This document shows positions 1 to 7,852 of a stretch of DNA of 64,000 bases, piece after piece (positions within the stretch are counted from its first letter, which is position 1; each line of letters begins with the position of its first letter). This stretch comes from Paraburkholderia caffeinilytica (GTDB lineage Bacteria > Pseudomonadota > Gammaproteobacteria > Burkholderiales > Burkholderiaceae). The position numbers and the translations under genes are program-made. The stretch covers positions 3,100,001 through 3,164,000 of the forward strand of contig NZ_CP031467.1 in assembly GCF_003368325.1 (NCBI RefSeq). The letters are read 5' to 3'. The notes under the pieces were generated by a model. That model was not told the origin of the DNA. It ran no database searches and saw only the letters and a list, made by a program, of their open reading frames with translations.

Positions 1-1
1 G

Positions 2-355
2 GTGATGTTCCAGATGGGCGGCATCGGCCCGATGTTCGGCCAGGTGGGTTTCTTCCACAAGTTCGCCGGCAAGGAATACGAAGACAAGCGTCCGCGCGAC
101 CGATATATCGCCGAGTCGAAGCGGCTGCTTGCGGTGCTGGATCAGCAGCTCGAAGGACGCAACTGGATTCTGGGCGACAAGTACTCGATCGCCGATATCG
201 CGACCTTCCCGTGGGTGCGCAATCTGATCGGCTTCTACGAAGCAGGGGATCTGGTCGGGATTGACGAGTTTTCGAATGTGAAACGCGTGCTGGCGGCGTT
301 CGTTGCGCGTCCGGCGGTGGCGAGGGGATTGGAGATTCCGAAGCGGCCTTCGTGA
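2..355 (+). CDS. Glutathione S-transferase, C-terminal part (5' end outside window)
   Basis: This is the C-terminal alpha-helical domain of a glutathione S-transferase. The stretch QMGGIGPMFGQ at its start resembles the junction into the helical domain of Nu-class enzymes (YfcG/YghU type), which reduce disulfides or peroxides with glutathione. Later residues fit the family's C-terminal fold: WILGDKYSIADIATFPW carries the conserved N-capping box and hydrophobic-staple aspartate. The thioredoxin-like N-terminal half with the glutathione site lies before base 1, so 117 residues are visible and the real start is not. The class assignment rests on the short motif and is moderately sure. Confidence 0.85.
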   Translation: MMFQMGGIGPMFGQVGFFHKFAGKEYEDKRPRDRYIAESKRLLAVLDQQLEGRNWILGDKYSIADIATFPWVRNLIGFYEAGDLVGIDEFSNVKRVLAAFVARPAVARGLEIPKRPS

Positions 356-404
356 TGGGCTGAGGATGGTTTGTGCCGCGATGACGGGCGAGAACCCGGT
401 TCGA

Positions 405-617
405 TCAAGGCAGTTCGGCCGGATCGCCACCCATCGCCCGGTAAAGGTCGCGCACAAACTCCTCGCTGACCGCATCCCACTCGGGTGAGGCGTAGAGAAC
501 GTCTTCGGGATTCTTCTTGCCCTGCGCGTGACGCAGCGTGCGCACGGTCATTTCGAGGGCCATCGCTTCTTCGTATAGAGGGTGGCCGGGGCGGAGGAGG
601 CGGTCGTCGTTTTCCAT
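405..617 (-). CDS. Small conserved hypothetical protein
   Basis: A 70-residue acidic protein with no signal peptide or membrane segment and no recognised domain. It begins MENDDRLLRPGHPLYEEAM and contains a predicted helix rich in Glu and Arg. The ATG at 615-617 has a weak CAGG just upstream. It is convergent with the glutathione S-transferase gene; 49 bases separate their stops. Codon use fits a real high-GC gene better than the opposite-strand reading. It resembles short unannotated proteins common in Burkholderia, but I cannot name a function. Confidence 0.65.
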   Translation of the reverse strand: MENDDRLLRPGHPLYEEAMALEMTVRTLRHAQGKKNPEDVLYASPEWDAVSEEFVRDLYRAMGGDPAELP

Positions 618-936
618 GCCTGATTTTCGGCGTTCGGTGGGAATACTTTAGGTGTTCGCGGGTGGTGTGGTTTTGCAAGCCGCGTGGATTCGGCGGATGC
701 GATCGGGCGAGCCTAGTTGGTATATGGGGCGCAGTGGGATTTGGCTTCAAGGGCACGCGTCGAACGAGCCTTGGCAGGTGTCGCTTCTGTGGTCGATCGT
801 AGTCGAACGAGTTCAACTTAATGCCGTGCTCAACTAGGCCGACAACCGAGCGCATGTTTTGCAAAGAATAGTTGGAGCAGCGGCCAAGCTCTATCTCTTG
901 ACCCCCGCCGCTACCAGCTATACGCCGGGTCGTCGG
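618..936. other. Intergenic stretch, nothing recognised
   Basis: About 320 bases lie upstream of the small gene at 405-617 and downstream of the LprI-like gene, which ends at 937. Possible ORFs here are arginine-, tryptophan- or proline-rich and look like noncoding translation. No convincing terminator, tRNA or repeat was seen. The promoter for the 70-residue protein should be in this stretch, but no clear -35/-10 pair stands out. Confidence 0.5.
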
Positions 937-1356
937 TCAATCGCATCGGTGAATCGATGCGATTGCCTTCGTCATGCGGTCGGTTTCTGCTGCCTGGCAC
1001 GCGGCGATCTCCATCGGCACGATCGAACCGCTGCCGTTTTCAGCCTCAGCGGACTTCTTGCAACTCGCATCGCGTCGCTTCTTCCACGCTGCGATTTTGT
1101 TCTCCAGGCGAGTTTTGCAGCCGGGCGATTTTCCGGCTTTATCGTCGACGACGTCCTGCAGTTTCTGTTCGGCAACCACCCGGTCACGCCATGCACAAAA
1201 ATTCAGGCTCGTCTGGTTTGCGTCGCAGTTCGCCAGCATGCCCTGTACTTCGCTCGCAGGCAGCCCGCTTTGCCGCGAGATGACATCAGCGGGATCGACG
1301 GTGTCAGCCAATGCGGAAGAGCACGCAAGTGCGAGTGCCAGGAGTGCGGTCTTCAT
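937..1356 (-). CDS. LprI-family (DUF1311) periplasmic protein, probable lysozyme inhibitor
   Basis: A 139-residue exported protein. A signal peptide is clear: MKTALLALALACSSALA, then the mature start DTVDP. The mature part has the cysteine-rich helical pattern of the LprI/DUF1311 domain (PF07007), with about six cysteines, including NCDANQTSLNFCAWR and a C-terminal HRCD. The family is named after Mycobacterium LprI, which inhibits lysozyme. Its ATG (1354-1356) overlaps the stop of the upstream lysozyme gene in an ATGA junction, so the two are translationally coupled. The arrangement suggests immunity or inhibition directed at the partner enzyme; that role is inferred, while the domain call is fairly firm. 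Confidence 0.8.
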   Translation of the reverse strand: MKTALLALALACSSALADTVDPADVISRQSGLPASEVQGMLANCDANQTSLNFCAWRDRVVAEQKLQDVVDDKAGKSPGCKTRLENKIAAWKKRRDASCKKSAEAENGSGSIVPMEIAACQAAETDRMTKAIASIHRCD

Positions 1357-1847
1357 CGCGCGCCCTGAGCGAATGGCGCAGCCTCTTCACGGCGGCGATT
1401 GACAAGCCCAGTCACACGGCGCGGTGGCAGACGGCGACCTTGTGCGTCGCGCGGATGCACATAGACGCAGAGTGCCATGTTGCTTGCGACCAACCTGTCG
1501 TTACCCCGATTGGCGGCAGCAAACGTGTCGCGCGATCCGCTTTCGCCTGAGTTATAGGCGAAGCTCACCAGTGCGTCGAACTGCTCCTGTGTCAGTTCGT
1601 GATCTCTCACGTTGCTGCGAACAATCTGTTCGGTGAGTCGGACCTTCGTAGCAAGTTGCGCATTGACCTGTGCGACTGACACAGGGCGTTGGAGTTCGTC
1701 CGGAGTGCAGAATCCAAGATGGGCAAGTGTGCCGACTCCGTAGGTGCAGTTATTCGCTACGTCGTTGTAGTAGCTCATCACAGCACCTTCGCGACGGCGC
1801 AAATCCGCCCAGCCGGCAGAGCTTAAGCTCATTGATTCATTTGGCAT
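1353..1847 (-). CDS. Phage-type lysozyme (glycoside hydrolase family 24)
   Basis: A 164-residue muramidase that should cleave the MurNAc-GlcNAc bond of peptidoglycan. The T4-lysozyme triad is intact with exact T4 spacing: Glu20 in RREG, Asp29 nine residues later, Thr35 fifteen residues later. The later motif LTQEQFDALVSFAYNSG and the C-terminal GLVNRR are typical of GH24. The ATG at 1845-1847 has GAGGG a few bases upstream, and any later Met would lose Glu20. No signal peptide is present and no holin, spanin or other phage gene is nearby. The next gene, overlapping by 4 bases, encodes an exported LprI-like protein. It could be a secreted antibacterial effector, a phage relic or a domesticated enzyme. 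Confidence 0.88.
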   Translation of the reverse strand: MPNESMSLSSAGWADLRRREGAVMSYYNDVANNCTYGVGTLAHLGFCTPDELQRPVSVAQVNAQLATKVRLTEQIVRSNVRDHELTQEQFDALVSFAYNSGESGSRDTFAAANRGNDRLVASNMALCVYVHPRDAQGRRLPPRRVTGLVNRRREEAAPFAQGAR

Positions 1848-2053
1848 AATTCCCTCGCCGAACTAAGTCGACAGGACTTTATCATTCGTCAGGGGAAAGC
1901 GTGGCAGGCGATTCGCGGGTTGCTCTTTATCAGGTAGACCTCTGACCGCATAGCTATTGAACGCTGTGGACGCGGCGCGATTCGGTGGCAAACGATACGC
2001 CGCCAATTACCCGCCAGCTGTGAATGGTTGTATTCGGGCGTCGCCGGAAATGA

Positions 2054-2086
2054 AAAACCCCGCGAAGCTTAACTTGGCGGGGTTTT
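2054..2086 (-). terminator. Rho-independent terminator downstream of tRNA-Arg
   Basis: Two perfect 10-base arms (2054-2063 and 2077-2086) flank a 13-base loop. Read on the minus strand the hairpin is followed by a T run. It sits 34 bases past the tRNA 3' end and should end that transcript. Confidence 0.75.
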
Positions 2087-2119
2087 CAGGATTTCGCTGG
2101 ACGTCTTGAGGTGTGAATC

Positions 2120-2194
2120 TGGTCCCCCCGACAGGAATCGAACCTGTATCTAGCGCTTAGGAGGCACTTGTTCTATCCATTGAACTACGGGGAG
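2120..2194 (-). tRNA. tRNA-Arg (anticodon CCU)
   Basis: The minus strand folds as a complete cloverleaf. The acceptor is CTCCCCG paired with CGGGGGG (one G-U). The D arm is GTTC/GAAC. The anticodon stem AGTGC/GCGCT holds the loop CTCCTAA, giving anticodon CCT. The T arm is ACAGG/CCTGT with loop TTCGATT. Discriminator A and an encoded CCA end the gene at 2120. It reads AGG codons. Confidence 0.93.
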
Positions 2195-2432
2195 AGGACC
2201 GAACCAAAACAATCGCTGCAATCCCGCCGACCAACAAGCCCAGCGAAGATCCGGCGCGTCCAAATTCGCCAGCGAGCGCAGAGTATATCAAACACGCCCG
2301 GCCGCGAGGAGGGCCGCAAAGCCCGTCCCACAAAGCAAACGGCCCAGCGGGCATTGCCCACTGGGCCGCGCGAACCGCCCGGCACCCCACCTCACGACAT
2401 CAGGCAGCGCACCCCGGCTCAACCGAGCTCAC

Positions 2433-2624
2433 TCAGAATTCCACCACCGCAAACTCCGCCTTGCCGACATCGCACAGCGGGCAGCGCCAGTCGTCCGGAA
2501 TCGCGGCGAAGCGCGTGCCCGCGGCGATACCTTCTTCGGGAAGGCCTTCTTCCTCGTTGTAGATCCAGCCGCAAATCAGGCAGACCCAGCTCTTATATTC
2601 AGTCACTTCAATTACTTCGCTCAC
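2433..2624 (-). CDS. Rubredoxin
   Basis: A small iron-only electron-transfer protein. With the GTG start at 2622-2624 it is 63 residues, and an AAGAAGAG-like site lies about 6 bases upstream. An in-frame ATG 27 bases earlier has no ribosome site. The four iron ligands are present as CLICG (Cys15, Cys18) and CPLC (Cys48, Cys51), with the usual aromatic and acidic residues around them (IYNEEEG, FAAIPDDW). It probably passes electrons to a rubredoxin-dependent oxygenase or oxidoreductase; no partner gene is adjacent, so the partner is unknown. Single-domain bacterial rubredoxins are about 55-65 residues, consistent with this start. Confidence 0.93.
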   Translation of the reverse strand: MSEVIEVTEYKSWVCLICGWIYNEEEGLPEEGIAAGTRFAAIPDDWRCPLCDVGKAEFAVVEF

Positions 2625-2950
2625 GACGTACTCTTCTTTGGTTCGGTGCATTGATCCGCGCAGTCTGCCCCTTTTTTGGGCATGGCGGCGACCTGCAATA
2701 TTACCGGAATTTGTCAAACGGACCGCCAATTACCCATGCGGCATCGCCGCAAAGCGCCTGCGACGTATCCGGGCCTGCATGACGGACCCCGTCATACACA
2801 GCGTGTATGCTCTGATCCGCAGCTAGTCGTTCGGACAGGCGCGCCGGGCGTCTGGCATGCATTGCGACGATTGGCCTCAGGCGTCCGGAGCCGCGATCGA
2901 CGCCTGGATGGCCCACGCATGACTCTCGTTTCCCCACCAGGAGAAAAACG

Positions 2951-3352
2951 ATGTTTAAAAACAAATGGTTGGCCGGCACGGTATTGGCCGGGTTGCTCGC
3001 CGTATCGGGCGCGGCGCAGGCCGCAGGCGTGTCTTTCGTGCAACCGGCGGACGGCGCAACCGTTACCAATCCGGTGCACGTGGTGTTCGGCGTGGAAGGA
3101 ATGGCGATCGCGCCGGCCGGCACGATGACGGACGGCACAGGCCATCATCATCTGCTGATCGACGGCAAGTCGCTTCCCAAGGGCGAAGTGATTCCCGCCA
3201 CCGACAAATCGCTCCACTTCGGCAAGGGGCAGACCGAAACCGATCTGACCCTGCCGCCGGGCGACCATACGCTGACGCTGCAATTCGGCGACGGCGCGCA
3301 TCGCTCGTATGGCCCGGAGATGAGCAAGACCATCACGGTGCACGTGAAGTAA
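2951..3352 (+). CDS. Periplasmic DUF4399 protein
   Basis: A 133-residue exported protein. Its signal peptide ends at about residue 24 (ALLAVSGAAQA, then AGVSF; the leading residues are basic). The mature part has a beta-rich DUF4399 domain: a PADGATVTNPVHVVFGV strand pair, a central GHHHLLID metal-like motif, and LPPGDHTLTLQFGDG. The histidine cluster suggests possible metal binding, but no biochemical role is established that I know of. The start is preceded by CCAGGAGAAAAACG, a strong ribosome site. It stands alone between rubredoxin (opposite strand) and uup. Confidence 0.82.
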   Translation: MFKNKWLAGTVLAGLLAVSGAAQAAGVSFVQPADGATVTNPVHVVFGVEGMAIAPAGTMTDGTGHHHLLIDGKSLPKGEVIPATDKSLHFGKGQTETDLTLPPGDHTLTLQFGDGAHRSYGPEMSKTITVHVK

Positions 3353-3585
3353 CGTGACGGAAGCGACGGCTGGGCGTGCGCGAGCGCCGTCCAGCCGCGG
3401 TTTCCATTTTGCATCCTGGCCTGCGCAGGGCTTGAACGCAGCCGGGCCCGGTGCGCATTGGGCTTACGGTTAATCGCCGTTTTGCAAGCCGGCCGTTCGA
3501 CCTATCCTGTCCGGCATACAGGCACCCGCTCGCGCGCCCGGTACAATGGGCAGTTCCGACTCATCGCTGTCTTCTCCAAATCTCC

Positions 3586-5517
3586 ATGTCGCTTTACACC
3601 ATTACCGGAGCCCAACTGGCGTTCGGTCACGTCGCGTTGCTCGATCACGCGGATTTCTCTCTCGAAGCGGGCGAGCGCGTTGGGCTGATCGGCCGCAACG
3701 GCGCGGGCAAGTCGTCGCTGCTGAAGATCGTCGCCGATCTGGCCAAGCCGGACGACGGCCTCGTCACGCGCCAACAGGGTCTGACTTCGGTCTATGTGCC
3801 GCAGGAGCCGGAGTTCGATACGGACGACACCGTGTTCGAAGCGGTCGCCGCCGGTCTGACCCATGCCCGCGAGCTGCTGGATCAATACGACGCGGTCGCC
3901 AATCAGCTTGCCGACGAGCCGGAAGGCCCGGCGCACGACGCGCTGATGTCGCGCATGAACACCCTGCAATCGGCGCTTGACCATTCGGACGCCTGGAACT
4001 GGAGCACGCGCGTGGCCACCACGCTGCAGCAGATCGGTCTGAATGGCGAGGCGCGGGTCGGTTCGCTGTCGGGCGGGATGCAAAAGCGCGTCGCGCTGGC
4101 GCGCGCGCTGGTTGTGCAGCCGGACGTGCTGCTGCTCGACGAACCGACCAACCACCTCGACTTCGACGGCATCCGTTGGCTCGAGGAACTGCTGGTCTCG
4201 TTGCGCGCGGGCCTGCTCTTCATCACCCACGACCGCGCGTTTCTCGACCGTGTCGCCACGCGCATCGTCGAACTGGATCGCGGGCGTCTGCTGTCGTACC
4301 CGGGCAATTTCAGCGCCTACCAGACCCGGAAGGCGCAGCAGCTCGAAATCGAGCAAGTGGAAGCAGCCAAGTTCGACAAGCTGCTCGCCCAGGAAGAAGT
4401 GTGGATCCGCAAGGGCGTGGAAGCGCGCCGCACGCGCAGCGTCGGCCGGATCGCGCGGCTGGTGGAGATGCGCAAGGAACGCGCCGAGCGGCGCAATGTG
4501 CAAGGCAACGTGAAACTCGATGTGGGCCAGGGCGAGAAGTCCGGCAAGATCGTCGCCGAACTGACCGACGTCACCAAGCGCTACGGTTCGCGCACGGTGG
4601 TCGACAACTTCACCGCCACGGTGATGCGCGGCGACAAGATCGGCTTCGTCGGTCCGAACGGTGCGGGCAAGACCACGCTGCTGAAATTGATTCTCGGCGA
4701 GCTGCCGCCGGACGGAGGCACGGTGCGCATCGGCACCAATCTGCAGGTCGCTTACTTCGATCAGATGCGCGCGCAGCTCGATCTGGAGAAGAGCCTTGCC
4801 GATACGATCAGCCCGGGCAGCGAGTGGGTCGAAGTCAACGGCCAGAAGAAGCACGTGATGAGCTATCTCGGCGACTTCCTGTTCGCGCCGGAACGCGCGC
4901 GCTCGCCGGTCAAGTCGCTGTCGGGCGGTGAGCGCAATCGCCTGCTGCTGGCGCGTCTGTTCGCGCGGCCGGCCAACGTGCTGGTGCTCGACGAACCGAC
5001 CAACGACCTCGACATCCCGACGCTCGAACTGCTCGAAGAACTGCTCACCGAATACGACGGCACCGTGCTGCTGGTCAGCCACGATCGCGCGTTTCTCGAT
5101 AACGTCGCGACCTCGGTGATCGCGTCGGAGGGCGGCGGCAAGTGGCGCGAGTACGTCGGCGGCTTTACCGACTGGCAGATTCAGCGCGACCGTTCGCAGC
5201 AGATGGCGCAGGAAGCGCAGAAAGAGGTGGCTAAGGAAGTGGCGTCGAAAGACAGCGGCGCAAGCGGCGCGGGCCGCAATACGCAGCGCGCCGCCAAACT
5301 GTCGTTCAAGGATCAGCGCGAACTCGACGCGTTGCCGGCGAAAATTGCCGCGCTCGAAGCGGAGCAGAAAACCATCGGCGCTCAGCTCGAAGACGGTTCG
5401 GTCTTCGCGAAAGACGCTCAGGAAGGCACGCGTCTGACCGAGCGCTACGCCGCGATCGACGAGGAATTGCTGATCGCGCTGGAACGCTGGGACGAGCTGG
5501 AAAACAAGCGCAAGTGA
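3586..5517 (+). CDS. uup: ABC-F ATPase, Uup-like
   Basis: A 643-residue soluble protein with two ABC nucleotide-binding domains and no membrane segment. The first domain has Walker A GRNGAGKSS, signature LSGGMQKR and Walker B LLLDEPTNHLDF. The second has GPNGAGKTT, LSGGERNR and LVLDEPTNDLD. An arginine- and lysine-rich interdomain linker (the ABC-F arm region) and a C-terminal coiled-coil tail, as in Uup, complete it. ABC-F proteins act on ribosomes or, for Uup, influence transposon excision and DNA branch migration. The start MSLYTITGAQ was chosen because longer in-frame starts add 45 residues before the domain. A TACAAT at 3542-3547 may be its -10. Confidence 0.93.
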   Translation: MSLYTITGAQLAFGHVALLDHADFSLEAGERVGLIGRNGAGKSSLLKIVADLAKPDDGLVTRQQGLTSVYVPQEPEFDTDDTVFEAVAAGLTHARELLDQYDAVANQLADEPEGPAHDALMSRMNTLQSALDHSDAWNWSTRVATTLQQIGLNGEARVGSLSGGMQKRVALARALVVQPDVLLLDEPTNHLDFDGIRWLEELLVSLRAGLLFITHDRAFLDRVATRIVELDRGRLLSYPGNFSAYQTRKAQQLEIEQVEAAKFDKLLAQEEVWIRKGVEARRTRSVGRIARLVEMRKERAERRNVQGNVKLDVGQGEKSGKIVAELTDVTKRYGSRTVVDNFTATVMRGDKIGFVGPNGAGKTTLLKLILGELPPDGGTVRIGTNLQVAYFDQMRAQLDLEKSLADTISPGSEWVEVNGQKKHVMSYLGDFLFAPERARSPVKSLSGGERNRLLLARLFARPANVLVLDEPTNDLDIPTLELLEELLTEYDGTVLLVSHDRAFLDNVATSVIASEGGGKWREYVGGFTDWQIQRDRSQQMAQEAQKEVAKEVASKDSGASGAGRNTQRAAKLSFKDQRELDALPAKIAALEAEQKTIGAQLEDGSVFAKDAQEGTRLTERYAAIDEELLIALERWDELENKRK

Positions 5518-5541
5518 ACGGCCAATCCCGCATGTCGTGAA

Positions 5542-5569
5542 TTGCCGCCTGTATTGAAATCAGTAAAAT
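5542..5569 (+). promoter_or_regulatory. Possible sigma-70 promoter for parE
   Basis: TTGCCG (5542-5547) and TAAAAT (5564-5569) are separated by 16 bases, and lie about 230 bases before the parE ATG. The match is reasonable by eye only. Confidence 0.4.
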
Positions 5570-5750
5570 ACCCCGCGAACAGGCGTCCCCCGGCGTTCGC
5601 ACCGGCGGGCCGTTGCTGGGCTGTGGAGCCCGCATCGACCCGCCGTCGAGCGCGCCCATGGGAAGCCGGGCGGTAAAACAGCTTGCCCGCACTGCGGGCA
5701 CCCCACCTAACCCCGTTGTTTCGTTTCGCTTTTTTTGAAAACTCAACGCA

Positions 5751-5773
5751 TTGTCCACAGGACCTGTGGACAA
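5751..5773. promoter_or_regulatory. Perfect palindrome of two DnaA-box-like 9-mers before parE
   Basis: Two copies of TTGTCCACAGG face each other around one central A. Each contains TTGTCCACA, one change from the DnaA-box consensus TTATNCACA. The element ends 27 bases before the parE ATG, so it would lie in the leader or near the transcription start. It could bind DnaA or another dimeric protein, or fold into an RNA hairpin close to the ribosome site. Confidence 0.5.
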
Positions 5774-5800
5774 CGATGAACCGACGCACCCGAGTCAACC

Positions 5801-7786
5801 ATGTCTACGAAAAAGCCAAACGCCGCGTATAGCGAAGCGTCGATCAAGGTGTTGAAGGGCCTGGAGCCGGTCAAGCAACGGCCCGGGATGTACACCCGCA
5901 CCGAAAATCCGCTGCACATCATTCAGGAAGTGATCGACAACGCGTCGGACGAAGCCCTTGGCGGCCACGGCCGGCAAATCACGGTCACGCTCCACACTGA
6001 CCATTCGGTCTCGGTCGAAGACGACGGCCGCGGCATTCCGTTCGGCCTGCACCCGGAAGAGGGCGTGCCGGTCGTCGAAATCGTTTTCACGCGCCTGCAC
6101 GCGGGCGGCAAGTTCGACAAAGCCGCCGGCGGCGCCTACACGTTCTCGGGCGGCCTGCACGGCGTCGGCGTGTCGGTCACCAACGCGCTGTCCACCCGTC
6201 TCGACGTTACCGTGTGGCGCGACGGCAAAATCGCCGATCTGAGTTTCGCCAACGGCGACGTCGCCAAACAACTCGAAGTACGCCCCGCGGCCAAAGGCGA
6301 CAAGAAGTCCGGCACGCGGGTCACCGCGTGGGCCAATCCGAAGTACTTCGATTCGCCGAACCTGCCGCTCGGCGAACTGCAACGTCTGCTGCGTTCGAAA
6401 GCGGTGCTGTTGCCGGGCGTCGAAGTCACGCTGATCAATGAAAAAACCGGCGAAACGCAAAGCTGGAAATACGAAGACGGTTTGCGCGGCTATCTGCTCG
6501 AAGGCATGAACGGCAGCGATCTGCTGATCCCGTTGTTCGAAGGCGAGCGCTATGTCGAAAACGCGCGCGCGAGCGAAGAGACGTTCGCTGAAGGCGAGGG
6601 TGCCGCGTGGGTCGTCGCGTGGAGCGAAGAAGGCACGCTCATGCGCGAGTCGTACGTCAATCTGATTCCGACGCCTGCGGGCGGCACGCACGAATCCGGT
6701 TTGCGTGACGGGCTGTACCAGGCAGTAAAGAGCTTCGTCGAGTTGCATAACCTGCAGCCGAAGGGCGTGAAGCTGCTGGCCGAAGACGTGTTCGCGCGCG
6801 TGTCGTTCGTGTTGTCGGCGAAGGTGCTCGATCCGCAATTTCAAGGGCAGATCAAGGAGCGCCTGAATAGCCGTGATGCGGTGAAACTGGTGTCGTCGTT
6901 CTCGCGGCCGGCTTTGGAGCTGTGGCTGAATCAGCACGTCGAGCACGGCAAGAAACTCGCGGACCTCGTCATCAAACAGGCTCAGGCGCGCACGCGCGCC
7001 GGCCAGAAGGTCGAGAAGCGCAAGAGCTCGGGCGTGGCCGTGCTGCCGGGCAAGCTGACCGATTGCGAATCGACGGAAATCGGCCGCAACGAACTGTTCC
7101 TCGTCGAGGGCGACTCGGCGGGCGGTTCGGCGAAAATGGGCCGCGACAAGGAATACCAGGCGATCCTGCCGCTGCGCGGCAAGGTGCTGAACACGTGGGA
7201 AACCGAGCGCGACCGCCTGTTCGCCAACAACGAAGTGCACGACATTTCAGTGGCGATCGGCGTCGATCCGCACAGTCCGGACGACAAGGTCGATCTGTCG
7301 AATTTGCGCTACGGCAAGATCTGCATCCTGTCGGACGCCGACGTCGACGGTTCGCACATTCAGGTGTTGCTGCTCACGCTGTTCTTCAAGCATTTCCCGC
7401 AACTGATCGAGCGCGGGCATGTGTGCGTGGCGCGTCCGCCGCTGTTCCGGGTCGATGCCCCCGCGCGCGGCAAGAAGCCGGCGCAAAAACTTTACGCACT
7501 CGACGAAGGCGAACTCGAAGCGATTCTGGACAAGCTGACCAAGGACGGCGTCCGCGAATCGCAATGGTCGATCAGCCGCTTCAAGGGCCTCGGCGAAATG
7601 AGTGCGGAGCAACTGTGGGACACCACGATGAACCCCGACACGCGGCGGCTCACGCCGGTGGCGCTCGGCGAACTCGACTATGACGCCACGGTGGCGCGCA
7701 TGACGATGCTGATGGGCAAGGGCGAAGCGGCGTCGCGCCGCAGCTGGCTGGAAGAAAAGGGCAACGAAGTAGAAGCGGATATCTGA
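5801..7786 (+). CDS. parE: DNA topoisomerase IV subunit B
   Basis: The 661-residue ATPase subunit of topoisomerase IV, which decatenates replicated chromosomes with ParC. The N-terminal GHKL ATPase is recognisable from VIDNASDEALGGHG and DDGRGIPFG, plus the ATP-lid GGLHGVGVSVTNAL. The TOPRIM domain has EGDSAGG starting at Glu436 and the metal motif DADVDGSH starting at Asp512. The length is near that of other proteobacterial ParE (about 630-660), shorter than the usual GyrB. It is followed 66 bases later by parC, so the two are very likely co-transcribed. Fluoroquinolone-type and aminocoumarin inhibitors target this protein family. Confidence 0.96.
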   Translation: MSTKKPNAAYSEASIKVLKGLEPVKQRPGMYTRTENPLHIIQEVIDNASDEALGGHGRQITVTLHTDHSVSVEDDGRGIPFGLHPEEGVPVVEIVFTRLHAGGKFDKAAGGAYTFSGGLHGVGVSVTNALSTRLDVTVWRDGKIADLSFANGDVAKQLEVRPAAKGDKKSGTRVTAWANPKYFDSPNLPLGELQRLLRSKAVLLPGVEVTLINEKTGETQSWKYEDGLRGYLLEGMNGSDLLIPLFEGERYVENARASEETFAEGEGAAWVVAWSEEGTLMRESYVNLIPTPAGGTHESGLRDGLYQAVKSFVELHNLQPKGVKLLAEDVFARVSFVLSAKVLDPQFQGQIKERLNSRDAVKLVSSFSRPALELWLNQHVEHGKKLADLVIKQAQARTRAGQKVEKRKSSGVAVLPGKLTDCESTEIGRNELFLVEGDSAGGSAKMGRDKEYQAILPLRGKVLNTWETERDRLFANNEVHDISVAIGVDPHSPDDKVDLSNLRYGKICILSDADVDGSHIQVLLLTLFFKHFPQLIERGHVCVARPPLFRVDAPARGKKPAQKLYALDEGELEAILDKLTKDGVRESQWSISRFKGLGEMSAEQLWDTTMNPDTRRLTPVALGELDYDATVARMTMLMGKGEAASRRSWLEEKGNEVEADI

Positions 7787-7852
7787 GCGCGCTTGCGATA
7801 GCGCGCCACCTTCGCACGAAAACTTCACGCCAAACACGGATACGGAATCTAG

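Noticed and set aside
3502..5082. 526-residue minus-strand ORF opposite uup
   Set aside because: It mirrors uup, is rich in Arg, His and Gln with no domain, and arises from the high GC of the third codon position.
5795..7240. Long minus-strand ORF opposite parE
   Set aside because: It overlaps a certain gene over its whole length and its protein has no recognised fold.
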